Origin: Halochromatium sp.
GTDB lineage: Bacteria; Pseudomonadota; Gammaproteobacteria; Chromatiales; Chromatiaceae
Reading direction: 5' to 3'
Assembly (NCBI GenBank): GCA_010912705.1
Contig: POWB01000011.1
Coordinates: 1-64,000 of the forward strand
Length of the DNA: 64,000 nucleotides
Shown here: positions 17,476 to 26,428 of the stretch, in pieces
Layout: each line of letters begins with the position of its first letter
Numbering within the stretch: the first letter of the stretch is position 1
The notes under the pieces: model-generated
Databases searched by the model: none
Seen by the model: only the letters and a program-made list of their open reading frames with translations
Told to the model about the DNA's origin: nothing
Translations under genes and position numbers: made by a program

Positions 17476-20256
17476 TTAATACTCCTCCTCTAAAAAAACC
17501 CAGTATCCAGGATCAAGAGTATCGTCTAAATACGACGGTGGCGTCTGGATGTCATTCATGCTTTGAAACACCTCGCGCATCCGGATGTTCACGCCTTGGC
17601 AGTCTTTCGTGCAAAAATTGCACTTGGAGCAGATCAGTTTGCCGCAAACGTCGCAGGTCTTTTCCCTGCCGAAGACCAATGGATAGTTCAAGCACTTGCC
17701 AATCCACTTTTTATTCTCGTCTAATTTGTCGCCACCGCAATAAGCAACCAATGTCATCCATCTAGATTGGCTATCTTCTCTGGCCAAGAGCAAACCTGAG
17801 TTGGATAGACGAAACTGTGTAAAATCCCGCAAACGCGTGCGATTTCCATGCCGCCAAAGCAAAGTCAGCGTGCTGCATAGACCTTCGACGCGACATAGGG
17901 GATCATAGAGGCCGCACGGATGCGCTGGGTTTTTTACAGGTTTGATAGATCCAGTGTCAATCGATGATTGCTTACCAACATTGCGATCGCGAGTATCAAA
18001 AAGGAGTTCAAGATAATTGGCGGGATCAAATCCTTCTGGAGGGTCGCGCAACGCAGCAAGAAAATCCGTCAAGATCGAGAGGTAGAGCCAAGGGCGGCTC
18101 AAGCGTCCGTCTAGGGCTGCACCCTGTAGGCGCTCAACGACCGCAAGCTGACAAGAAGTCAAGCGATCTCTAAGTTGTCGAGGTAATGGAAAACCAGAGC
18201 GAACAAAGGCTGGTATTGGAGGTATTGTAAGAAATTCCCAAGCTTGATCTGGAGGGTGTCGGCTTTTTTCACTTAGCAACGAAATGTGCTTCTGCTGGGA
18301 TCTGTAGTAGGTAGATGAAAACTCGACTAACCAACTTGGCACAAGGTGTTTTACGTCAACCTCAAAACTGAACTCTGGATTAACAAAGGCTCTCCTTAGA
18401 GCATCAATCTCTTCAAGAACAGTTTCGCCCAGTACACGTATATCAGGAACGCGCCAGTGCAATGGAATATTAGCTGGCTCATTAAGGTATTCAATTTTGA
18501 GGAAGGGTGACAGTACCATTGCCAGACGCACCTCCTTTCCTGCCGCATACTTGTGCTTCACATCGTGGGAAACATAGTAGTCAGAGTCACTTTGACACCG
18601 TGAATTTTTGACATCAACTCGCTCGATGCCATCAAGTTCAATGTCATGCGTTATCCAATCAGTTCCCTTAGAATCGAGTTGTTGTCTTGCTATATCGTGA
18701 ACTTGATAACCTAATCCATGATAAAATAGAGAAACGACTTTTTCTGCGCAACGGGCTGCGAGCATTTTAGCTTCCTCACCCGGGCTCGAAAGCTTCTGCC
18801 AGATCGCTGCGAGTCGCCGATCCTCATTTGTGATATTTTCACCATAGATATCCTGAGGCGCCCAAGACGACCGAGGTAAATTTTCGATATTAATGCTTTT
18901 GTTGAGTGCGTCGATCACATCCTCGTAGCAGTTTTTCCAATAGCGAGCTTTGTAGAAACGTGGCGCAATTTGAAAAAGTGGTTCGGTATGCACAGGCACC
19001 TTAGATTTCCAGAAATGGCGACTTGGAGACTGATGCTCGGATACCTCACCCTCCTGCCCAATCGCTTCCGTGATCTCTGCCAGAAACACGTCGTCATACT
19101 CTAATGCTTCGTAAATAGCGAACCGCTCCTCTAGGGGCAATAATCCGCGCAATTGCACTGCGCCAGGAAACATAACGTATTCGTGACTCAACTGCTTTAC
19201 AGCGTCAACTTTTATAGAAAGATCTAAAATCAAGTTGAGTCTCGAGACGACCTCGCCAAGGAACCTACTAGGGTCGTTGACCTTGTTCCAAATCTCAATC
19301 TGAACTGCCAATGGAGCGCGACTGCGGACACTTTCAAACTGATCTGATGTAATTACTGGGCGTTTCGCTACGTTCATCCAAAAATGGTCAACTGGTTCCT
19401 TTTCGCCTACCTCGCTAGCCTGATCAAGTGCCTCGATCAACTCTTCTATAATTTGGCTCAGATCCTCTATTTCTCCGTACAGCCTAAAGCGATCTTTGAA
19501 GCTGAGAACTGCACGCAGCTCTGTCGCTGCCGGCAAATAAAAAAAGTTTCTATCGAGACCAGGAAACAGTTTTTCAACATCCTTGAGGCGAACCGTCGTT
19601 GAGAATTGATTTTTTCCTCTATAGCAAAAAAATTGAAAGTTTGAGGAGGGAAGTTGTTGACTAGAAGCATCGCCAAGTCCTTTTGATGCCAATAAGCCTA
19701 GAGCATCTTTAAGGTAACTGATAATCTCGGACAGAAAGCAGTTTTTGTCTTGGATGCTGACGGAATTCCATACTTTGATGCGCCGCTTCATAACCGCCGC
19801 GTCGCGCAGGAGTCTTGCCCTTGGGTCGGATAAAACCGCGTCAGGAAGGCAATAGGCCATGCCAGCCTGTTGTATGGGTGTCAATCTACCAAAGAGAGGT
19901 AGGACGAGTTCGAGCATGGTATCACTGTCGACTCGTTTGCTTAAATTAGGTGCTGCAGCACAGGCAGGCTCTGGGTTTTCGATTTCAAAAGCCTGCTTCA
20001 GCAACTCCAGGTCATCCTCATCCTCCAGTAGTAGGACATTGTGCGCGAAAGAAAAATTGTGGCCATCGCAGAGATCGAAAGTAACATACTCACCGTAGCA
20101 GAATGCGGGATCTCGGCGTCTGGAATTTGTGTTGATATCACTCTCGGCAAAACGATACCGACGTCCTTTCATATCGGTGATCTGGCCAGAACGTGGCAAA
20201 CCACAGTTGCGTCTACCGTGCAACTCTAGTCGTGTGAGTTTCCCGAGTCGTCGCAT
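17476..20256 (-). CDS. large uncharacterised protein with probable PD-(D/E)xK nuclease site and Cys-rich tail
   Basis: 926 residues, AT-rich compared with its surroundings. Residues about 23-75 look like a small beta-barrel related to cold-shock domains (SGQITDMKGRRYRF ... VTFDL ... FAHNVLLL). Two copies of a module follow: about 160-295 (KVWNSV, FLSEIISYL, RFRLYGEIEDL, HFW) and about 320-415 (EIWNKV, FLGEVVSRL, RFAIYEALEYD, HFW). Residues about 505-550 (AEKVVSLFYHGLGYQV ... GTDW ... ERVDVKNSR) give a Glu, D533 and D548-x-K550 pattern of a PD-(D/E)xK nuclease. The end carries six cysteines (868, 871, 876, 879, 882, 886), likely a zinc site. I do not know a named family. A defence or nucleic-acid-processing role is inferred from the nuclease site and the island. 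Confidence 0.72.
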   Translation of the reverse strand: MRRLGKLTRLELHGRRNCGLPRSGQITDMKGRRYRFAESDINTNSRRRDPAFCYGEYVTFDLCDGHNFSFAHNVLLLEDEDDLELLKQAFEIENPEPACAAAPNLSKRVDSDTMLELVLPLFGRLTPIQQAGMAYCLPDAVLSDPRARLLRDAAVMKRRIKVWNSVSIQDKNCFLSEIISYLKDALGLLASKGLGDASSQQLPSSNFQFFCYRGKNQFSTTVRLKDVEKLFPGLDRNFFYLPAATELRAVLSFKDRFRLYGEIEDLSQIIEELIEALDQASEVGEKEPVDHFWMNVAKRPVITSDQFESVRSRAPLAVQIEIWNKVNDPSRFLGEVVSRLNLILDLSIKVDAVKQLSHEYVMFPGAVQLRGLLPLEERFAIYEALEYDDVFLAEITEAIGQEGEVSEHQSPSRHFWKSKVPVHTEPLFQIAPRFYKARYWKNCYEDVIDALNKSINIENLPRSSWAPQDIYGENITNEDRRLAAIWQKLSSPGEEAKMLAARCAEKVVSLFYHGLGYQVHDIARQQLDSKGTDWITHDIELDGIERVDVKNSRCQSDSDYYVSHDVKHKYAAGKEVRLAMVLSPFLKIEYLNEPANIPLHWRVPDIRVLGETVLEEIDALRRAFVNPEFSFEVDVKHLVPSWLVEFSSTYYRSQQKHISLLSEKSRHPPDQAWEFLTIPPIPAFVRSGFPLPRQLRDRLTSCQLAVVERLQGAALDGRLSRPWLYLSILTDFLAALRDPPEGFDPANYLELLFDTRDRNVGKQSSIDTGSIKPVKNPAHPCGLYDPLCRVEGLCSTLTLLWRHGNRTRLRDFTQFRLSNSGLLLAREDSQSRWMTLVAYCGGDKLDENKKWIGKCLNYPLVFGREKTCDVCGKLICSKCNFCTKDCQGVNIRMREVFQSMNDIQTPPSYLDDTLDPGYWVFLEEEY

Positions 20257-20296
20257 GATTTTTCTCCGTCGACTAATAATGTCTCAGCTAGTGCGA

Positions 20297-21150
20297 TCAA
20301 CGCAGATCCTGATTAGTAAGCTTGTTTAGCCAGTCAAATCCATCGCTTGGTTCACGTCACGGCCCGGTCGTCTTGCCCGCAAACAGCAGACGGCAGTGAA
20401 TCGTCTTCAGGTTGAAACGTCAGTTGAAGCAATATGCGAAAGCAGCGAGGTAGCGAGTGCGCTATTTCTCGAATTCGAAGGCATGATAGGCCCGCTGAAG
20501 CTTGACTTGAGATAACCCAAGAGCATGGTGATCTAAATGAACAGCAGAATGTACTTCGGTTTGCAAGAGCCAACGACAATGACATGATTCATGCACCTGG
20601 AATCGGTAACACCGGCAAAGGAGGCGAAGCCATAGGAGGTCACCTAGAAGCACGGGGCCAGATCGCGGGTCGCCCAATCGACAATCGCCTTACGGATGGA
20701 GCCCGTTATCAAGGCCATCTGATGAGCAGAGGGTGCCTTCAGAACTCAGAAAGACCGCGGCGACAAAGGGAATCTTGTTCTCCGAGTCGCGTCCGGATGT
20801 GCCTCCAGTGAGTTCTTCGTCGAGATAGACATCGTCGACCTAGAAGTCGCCACTGAGCGCATAAGCACGCTCGCGCTCGGTCATGGCCTGTAGCTTGTGC
20901 TGGATCAGCCAAACGGTGGGATAACTAACGCCCAGCAGACGTTTGAGAGCCAACCAGGACTGCCTGGTTTTGGCCTGACTGATCAGGTAGATGGCCAGAA
21001 AACACACTGTCAGCGCTAATCGGGTGTTCTGAAACAGGTTGCCAGCTATCAGCGAGGGCTGTGTCCGATAGGTCCGGCACTGAAAAGTCTCGTGGGCGTC
21101 GATATGCAGGATAACTGTGCGCCTTTTCTCGGCAAAAAGGGGGCTTGACT
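20297..21150 (-). pseudogene. decayed IS1595-type transposase (ISXO2-like)
   Basis: On the minus strand, RCRTYRTQPSLIAGNLF-like sequence, then YLISQAKT and LGVSYPTVWLIQHKLQAM, are typical of IS1595 transposases. An in-frame TAG at about 20840 interrupts the expected VDDxYLGGE catalytic segment (read as VDDVYLDEE). Later parts appear in other frames: GDPRSGPVLLGD, then QRAYHAFEFEK followed by a stop and RTRYLAAFAY. The first about 45 residues are missing. So the element is 5'-truncated, stopped and frameshifted. It separates the phospholipase-like gene from the 926-residue gene. Confidence 0.8.
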
Positions 21151-21233
21151 GAAGAATCTTGCTAACCAGAATCATATTTAAGGGTGAAACGCTAAAGCCG
21201 TACAGTCGCAATGATATTAAGACATTCTTCGTA

Positions 21234-22199
21234 TCAATTTCCGATGCTCCCTTGGTAGTATATGTCAAAGTAGGAACCACAACCTGAAACATATTGCTTC
21301 CAACGCATTTTGAGCTGTTCACTAGTTAATCGACACAAATCATCTGTCTGCAGACAGAGTTTGCCATTTTGATCTGCAACATCAAGGCCTATCCCAAAAC
21401 TAACACCGCCAAGCAAGGTAAGAACATATCGATTATGAAGCTTCTCACCCTTCTCCCGTTCAACCAGTATCAAGAGATCTATTTTTCGACCTTTTGGCAG
21501 TATTCTGGGTAGTCTCTCCTTGCATTTATTTAGCACAAAATCACCACTCCGACCTTTTCGAGCATCATCACGACTTGCACCTGTTACCAGCTTTGCTAAA
21601 GATGGTCGATCATGACGATTAGGGCTCCAAAGCTTTTCTAACATTAGCTCAAGTGGCCTTATGAATCTCTCTGCACCAGGATCAAAATGCGGATCAACGA
21701 AAACGACCTCCCGACAGCGGGAAAGCAATGGATTGAGAGCCCCTGCAAATTCATCAGCGTTGCGTAGTCGAGGCGAGTTGGATGGTGGAGACCAGGCATC
21801 AGGCGGAGGATGTTCAAATAGCATTTCTTCAGTCATAATCTCAGGCCTACCATCTATCCCTTTGGTCGTTATAATGCCATCGAAAGCTTGATATTCGTGC
21901 TCAGCAAGCACCTTCTCGATCCAAGTAGGAAATGCATCCTGCCGAAGTTCGCGCTCGGCCATCGGACTACATCCAAGATAGTCCAGTACTATTTCTAGCT
22001 GCCTTCTCGCCTGCGATTCAGCCGCGAATCCAGGATATTTTTCGTGGAACGCCTTGATTACTTGTCGCGTCCACTTCCTTGGATAGCGTGAAACAATTCG
22101 CCCGGTATCCTGCCTAAACGCTTCGCGATAAAAAGCCCATTTTTGCCGATCATGCCACTCCGCTACAACAAAAGGATCAAGAGCATATTCACGAATCAT
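21234..22199 (-). CDS. phospholipase D-like protein paired with an AAA ATPase
   Basis: About 321 residues from the ATG at 22199, which I prefer because it starts at MIREYALDP, a natural N-terminus, and overlaps the ATPase stop by 11 bp; an upstream start at 22268 would overlap by 80 bp. The C-terminal half holds EVVFVDPHFDPGAERF and then LHNRYVLTLLGGVSFGIGLDV, which resembles the phospholipase-D-like fold found at the C-terminus of MIT-domain proteins (His followed by G-G-x-x-F-G). The His-x-Lys pair of true PLD enzymes is H-N-R here. Translational coupling suggests that it is the effector or partner of the ATPase. Function is inferred. Confidence 0.68.
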   Translation of the reverse strand: MIREYALDPFVVAEWHDRQKWAFYREAFRQDTGRIVSRYPRKWTRQVIKAFHEKYPGFAAESQARRQLEIVLDYLGCSPMAERELRQDAFPTWIEKVLAEHEYQAFDGIITTKGIDGRPEIMTEEMLFEHPPPDAWSPPSNSPRLRNADEFAGALNPLLSRCREVVFVDPHFDPGAERFIRPLELMLEKLWSPNRHDRPSLAKLVTGASRDDARKGRSGDFVLNKCKERLPRILPKGRKIDLLILVEREKGEKLHNRYVLTLLGGVSFGIGLDVADQNGKLCLQTDDLCRLTSEQLKMRWKQYVSGCGSYFDIYYQGSIGN

Positions 22200-24468
22200 C
22201 GCCGAAAATCTCTCTACCTCTTTCCGGAAAGAACCCCTGTGGCCATGGATCAAGAAATTCTCCATCATCGTCGATTCTTATTTTCTGAATACAGGTGCCA
22301 TTTTCACCTGACTCAACAAAATGCACAGCGATGTCTTCAGGCCTGAGCACGAATCTCTTTTTTTCCTTTCTGTAAGTCACAGACTCCCGTATCCTCCTTA
22401 AACATCGAAGTAATAAATACTCGCTATGCGTTTCAACAAGAAACCAGCGATCATACTCAGCATTTCCTCTTAGCGCCGCATTTGTTTGTGCAGCACCTTG
22501 CATATATACCAAAACAGTTTCCTCTATATCAGGTGCGTCATCGGAAAGATGCGTTTTTATTTCTGCAATTTCGTTTTCGAGCTTTCTCCTAATTTCTTTA
22601 TCCGTCAGCCTTGATACTGCAGTACTGATTAGAAGATCTGCGAGCACAACCTGAAAACCTGGATGCAACTTTGCCTCAGGCTCTTCAATGATGCACAGCC
22701 TTAACCTCTGGACAAATGCAGCAACAATGATGGGCACAATTTGCCGAAGACCTGAACCCACATCGCAAGAAGCAATTCTTGTGCCGGAGTATGTATTACG
22801 CAGATATAGTTGACGTTGAATAGGTGGACTAGATAGTCGCTTGCTCAACAATGAAATGCTTTCCTGATCTGGAAAATTTCCCTTCTTGAACTGCGGAACA
22901 TCCAGGTCATTTAAGTTTACTCCAGCAGTTCGCTCCAACTCCAAGTGATGGTGACTATCAAAGTGTTCTGCCTCGTTAAGCCAAGCATTAACATGTTTAA
23001 TTATGCTGTCGTCACGCGTTGTAAGCCAATCCCATGCTGCACGCCCATTCCACCACTGTGACGAGCCGGGATTCTCCACAGGATCATAACTTCTAGGTGG
23101 TGTTTCGCGTTGTGCGCTCAGGAATGCTGACCTAGAAAGCTCTTCGACTAGCCATGCTCCTGGCGTAATAACGATTTCAGAAAGCAACCTACGCAGATAT
23201 TCGTAACTTTCTTCAGATGCTAATTTGTGTTCGTGATTTTTCTCAATCTTGATGCCAGCGCGTAAGCTCCATGGTATCTCGATCATTTCTGTCCACTTCG
23301 GCAGGGCGGTCTTCGATCCTGAGAAAGAACCCCGGTGCACAACTGGGATAGGATATTGATTTTGGAGCGGAATAAATTGCGTCTTATAGTGGCTAGAAAG
23401 GATGTCCCAGAGCCAACTTGCAAAATACTTATACTCAGTTCCGGCATCAGGCTCAACACACTTGCCCAATCTATTCGTGCTGTCTTTTTTGTTTGTTTTC
23501 TCGTGGGAACCCAAAATTTTTTTTATCTTCTCGAGATATAATTTGGTAATGCTTTTTGGCGAATCATCAGCTTTGCTTGCATCATTAATCTGGATCTTCT
23601 GATCAATTTTGCTCTCATATTCACACTCCATTAGCAAGGGGGCCAAATATTTCATGATATTGCAGGGAAGCAACTGATCCCTCTGTTGCACATCCAGCAA
23701 CCTATTCAAAGTTTTATCATCTAGGCGCTCATTACTCTTAAAGAAAACCGGATTTGCAGCTTTTAATGATTCATATTCTATTATGCTTTCAGACCATAGT
23801 TTATCGACAATTTTGTCGTCTTCTACAGGTTCACCAATTCCTTTATAAGCAAAATCTAGCTCGAGCGAAACTGTACGATTCGACTCAGATTCAGATTCAG
23901 ATTCAGATTCAGATGTTGCAGAAGAAGGAACATAACGTATCGTTGCGTAGGCATTAGAATGATTGCCAACTGCATAGGTGGTGACATAAGGACCAAGTTC
24001 CTCGTGCCAGGCAATCTTAATTTCAACCCAGACATCGGTTCGCTGGATAAGGAACTCACTCGCGGCAACCTTTATTGGATCTTCAGCGGGTCCCCCATGA
24101 GTCCAGTCCGTCTCATCTTCATTAAGTTGATAAACTGGGTCACCTTTAATAAATCGGGGGTAACCATCGCCTTTGAAAAGATGGTTTGTAAGTCTCAATT
24201 CAAAGCGCATACGGATAACACGGTTTCGATCGTGACCATGCACCATGTTAATGAATCCACCAAGATCAACTGCATCGCCGCCTAACTTAGTCTTGCGCAC
24301 ATCGCAGTTATTATGCTCCAGAACCTCGCGAGCGTACATCAATGCGTGAACGATCGTACTCTTTCCGGCGTTGTTCGGTCCAAATAGCAGCGTGATCGGT
24401 GCGAATTCGATTCGGACGGGCTCGCGAATTCCTTTGAAATTTTCCAGAGTCAAAGCTTTGAGTAACAT
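22189..24468 (-). CDS. AAA ATPase of the RecF/OLD-like type with DUF3696-like C-terminus
   Basis: 759 residues, AT-rich. The Walker A motif GPNNAGKS lies at residues 30-37 in the SMC/RecF-like opening LENFKGIREPVRIEFAPITLLFG. The ABC-type signature SGLRQIVPI and Walker B LCIIEEPEAKLHPGFQ come late, followed by ETHSEYLLLRCLRRI and the DUF3696-like end DDDGEFLDPWPQGFF. There is no TOPRIM domain as in OLD nucleases, so the nuclease or effector part is probably the overlapping downstream gene. Such ATPases occur in many phage-defence modules. Residues about 184-196 are an (SE)n stretch from a hexamer repeat. The start is 55 bp behind the PcfJ gene stop on the same strand. Confidence 0.85.
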   Translation of the reverse strand: MLLKALTLENFKGIREPVRIEFAPITLLFGPNNAGKSTIVHALMYAREVLEHNNCDVRKTKLGGDAVDLGGFINMVHGHDRNRVIRMRFELRLTNHLFKGDGYPRFIKGDPVYQLNEDETDWTHGGPAEDPIKVAASEFLIQRTDVWVEIKIAWHEELGPYVTTYAVGNHSNAYATIRYVPSSATSESESESESESNRTVSLELDFAYKGIGEPVEDDKIVDKLWSESIIEYESLKAANPVFFKSNERLDDKTLNRLLDVQQRDQLLPCNIMKYLAPLLMECEYESKIDQKIQINDASKADDSPKSITKLYLEKIKKILGSHEKTNKKDSTNRLGKCVEPDAGTEYKYFASWLWDILSSHYKTQFIPLQNQYPIPVVHRGSFSGSKTALPKWTEMIEIPWSLRAGIKIEKNHEHKLASEESYEYLRRLLSEIVITPGAWLVEELSRSAFLSAQRETPPRSYDPVENPGSSQWWNGRAAWDWLTTRDDSIIKHVNAWLNEAEHFDSHHHLELERTAGVNLNDLDVPQFKKGNFPDQESISLLSKRLSSPPIQRQLYLRNTYSGTRIASCDVGSGLRQIVPIIVAAFVQRLRLCIIEEPEAKLHPGFQVVLADLLISTAVSRLTDKEIRRKLENEIAEIKTHLSDDAPDIEETVLVYMQGAAQTNAALRGNAEYDRWFLVETHSEYLLLRCLRRIRESVTYRKEKKRFVLRPEDIAVHFVESGENGTCIQKIRIDDDGEFLDPWPQGFFPERGREIFGDDS
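23885..23914 (-). repeat. hexanucleotide repeat (TCAGAT) x5, in frame
   Basis: Five exact TCAGAT units on the plus strand, encoding alternating Ser-Glu in the ATPase on the minus strand. The same kind of repeat is found in the GC-rich native genes, so this acquired gene has been resident long enough to gain one, or gained it elsewhere. Confidence 0.9.
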
Positions 24469-24523
24469 TAAGATTCCTATTAATTCGCTTTTGTTGGCGT
24501 GTTAGTGACGACTTCAGAGAAGG

Positions 24524-26377
24524 CTACGCTGCATTCGCGGGATCAGATTGCTTCGCATCAATTCTTGGTTTTAGTAGGAACTGATTGAGCAGGTATTTGC
24601 CTTCAAGGAACCGAGCAACACTGCTGCGGCGCGCCTCCCGCGGATACGTAAATGCAAGCATCTCCGCCAACCTCTGCTGTTCCTGTGCCGTCAGCTCTGA
24701 CTCTTGTGAATCTGGCGTATCGAGCCGGTGTATAACAGGCGCTCCAGCACAACGTCGCGCATCACGAACCGCTGCGATGCGTTGAATCGGGGTTGGCTCC
24801 ATAACCCGTCTCACGAAGCGTTCCGCAACAGCCTGCAATGCGGGCTCAGGTGTTTGGTTACCTTGGGCATAGTGCTTCACCAACAGGGGTCTGCCACGGC
24901 GAAGGTCGACCTCGAAGGTCGACAATATCTTGCCGGTCGCTCGCTCTCGGATCGAGAACAGCGCACTGTCTCCGGTCAGACACTTCACGGCATAGCTGGC
25001 GACACAGTGCTCCTGCTCGCGCCCTTCTAACTCCAGCGCCTGGTGGCTAGTCAACTCGATGACCCTATAGTTGCCGTGACTGTGATCTGCCGCTCCCCCG
25101 ACAACTGGAAGCCAGTCCAAGCTAGCAGCCTCCTCTGCGCCACGGAGGCCCAACCGCTCCAAACTGAACTGCCGATAGGCATCGCGCCACTGCAAAGCCA
25201 TTTGCGCTAGGCGCCGCAAGCCGACTTGGCCAAACCAGGCTGCAAAGAAAGCCAGCGGGGGATCTTCCGCAACCGCAGCGAGCTGCCCACGCTTCGCCAA
25301 CTCAGCCTTCAACGCTGGATAGACACTATAGCGATAGGTCGCACGGGCAAATGCGTAGATGACATCGAAATCCAGCCCTGCGCCTAACTTGTCGGCTAAC
25401 GCTCGTTGACCCTGCTCCCAGCCCTGGGCAAACGGCGCTGCGAGCTCAAGCACATCGCGTTGAAGTACGCACGCGAGATCGACTAGCGGCTGCCAAAGCG
25501 CCTGGAAGACGCGATGGTCGTCATCAGTCTTCGGCAGATAGTCGGCCGGCAGCTGATCGAGCTGGCGCAGCAGCGTGCTGTGATGATCCTGACCGATCCG
25601 CGCGGGCTCGAAATAACGACAATGCTGGATCGTGCGCGGGCTAATCTGATGGACCTCGGCAAGTGTGCGCAACAGCGGCACACCCCGGTCAACCTCTCGA
25701 CGCAGCCGCCAATCGTCACGCAGTGCCTGGCTGAAGAATGGGAAACTATGCGCTGCCTGAAGTCGGTTGCGATGAGGGTTGCCCACAGCGTCCAGATAGA
25801 AGTTATAGGTTGCCCAATCGCCATGACCTTCACGTCGCAGGATGGCCAGGGTGTCAGCGTTCAAGCCCTTGGAAAACGCATCAATAGCGGTGTGCAGAAT
25901 GGCATGCTCGACCCGCGCTAGGACGCCGAGCGCGGTGGCTTGATGGGTCGATACAGAAGCTCCGCCCTGTGCCTGAGTTCTGAGCACACGTGCAGCAAGG
26001 GATTTGGCTAAAGCGCCCATCCAGTCGGAGTCAGGCTCAAGCACAGGCTTGCCGTGCAACACCACTCCGCCCACCTGAGTTGGACTGCAACAACGATCTT
26101 GTCCATACAGGAAGAGTTTTCGGTTGGGTTGCTCAACCAGCCACAGCGATTGCTGCTTTCCCAGCGCATCCGCGTCTCCAACCGGAGATCCGAGGTTGAT
26201 CAGAAGTGCTTGGCGCACGCCGGGAATACCTCTGTTTCGATACAAGCAAGCGCGATACTCGCGCAGCAACCCACTCCGGAACAATCGGCGAAGCAGCGCT
26301 GCGGCCGCCTGGTTGGTGGAATCATCACCGATTATCCGATGCGTCCAATGCGGAAAAACGTCGCCTTGCTGATACAT
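24524..26377 (-). CDS. PcfJ-domain protein under a sigma-54 promoter
   Basis: A 617-residue protein. The PcfJ-like core lies at about residues 440-535: HQALELEGREQEHCVASYAVKCLTGD, ALFSIRERATGKILSTFEVDL, then VKHYAQGNQTPEPALQAVAERFV. The Glu-x-x-x-x-HCVxxY motif is the hallmark of this family, named after a protein of plasmid pCF10; its activity is unknown. The first 400 residues are helical with no recognised domain. GC content is like the host genes, unlike the ATPase downstream. A -24/-12 promoter ends about 35 bp before the ATG, directly behind the gene for an RtcR-like activator, so expression probably depends on that protein. Confidence 0.78.
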   Translation of the reverse strand: MYQQGDVFPHWTHRIIGDDSTNQAAAALLRRLFRSGLLREYRACLYRNRGIPGVRQALLINLGSPVGDADALGKQQSLWLVEQPNRKLFLYGQDRCCSPTQVGGVVLHGKPVLEPDSDWMGALAKSLAARVLRTQAQGGASVSTHQATALGVLARVEHAILHTAIDAFSKGLNADTLAILRREGHGDWATYNFYLDAVGNPHRNRLQAAHSFPFFSQALRDDWRLRREVDRGVPLLRTLAEVHQISPRTIQHCRYFEPARIGQDHHSTLLRQLDQLPADYLPKTDDDHRVFQALWQPLVDLACVLQRDVLELAAPFAQGWEQGQRALADKLGAGLDFDVIYAFARATYRYSVYPALKAELAKRGQLAAVAEDPPLAFFAAWFGQVGLRRLAQMALQWRDAYRQFSLERLGLRGAEEAASLDWLPVVGGAADHSHGNYRVIELTSHQALELEGREQEHCVASYAVKCLTGDSALFSIRERATGKILSTFEVDLRRGRPLLVKHYAQGNQTPEPALQAVAERFVRRVMEPTPIQRIAAVRDARRCAGAPVIHRLDTPDSQESELTAQEQQRLAEMLAFTYPREARRSSVARFLEGKYLLNQFLLKPRIDAKQSDPANAA

Positions 26378-26411
26378 CCTACGCCCATGTTGCTTGCTGT
26401 CGAGCAGACAT

Positions 26412-26428
26412 GAGCAGGGACCGTGCCA
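26412..26428 (-). promoter_or_regulatory. sigma-54 (RpoN) -24/-12 promoter for the PcfJ gene
   Basis: The minus strand reads TGGCACGGTCCCTGCTC. The -24 element TGGCACG is perfect, and GG and GC are separated by exactly 10 bases as RpoN requires; the -12 element CTGCT differs from TTGCW by one base. Transcription would start near 26402, 25 bp upstream of the ATG. It touches the stop codon of the sigma-54 activator gene. Binding sites for the activator would have to lie inside the activator gene. Confidence 0.85.
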
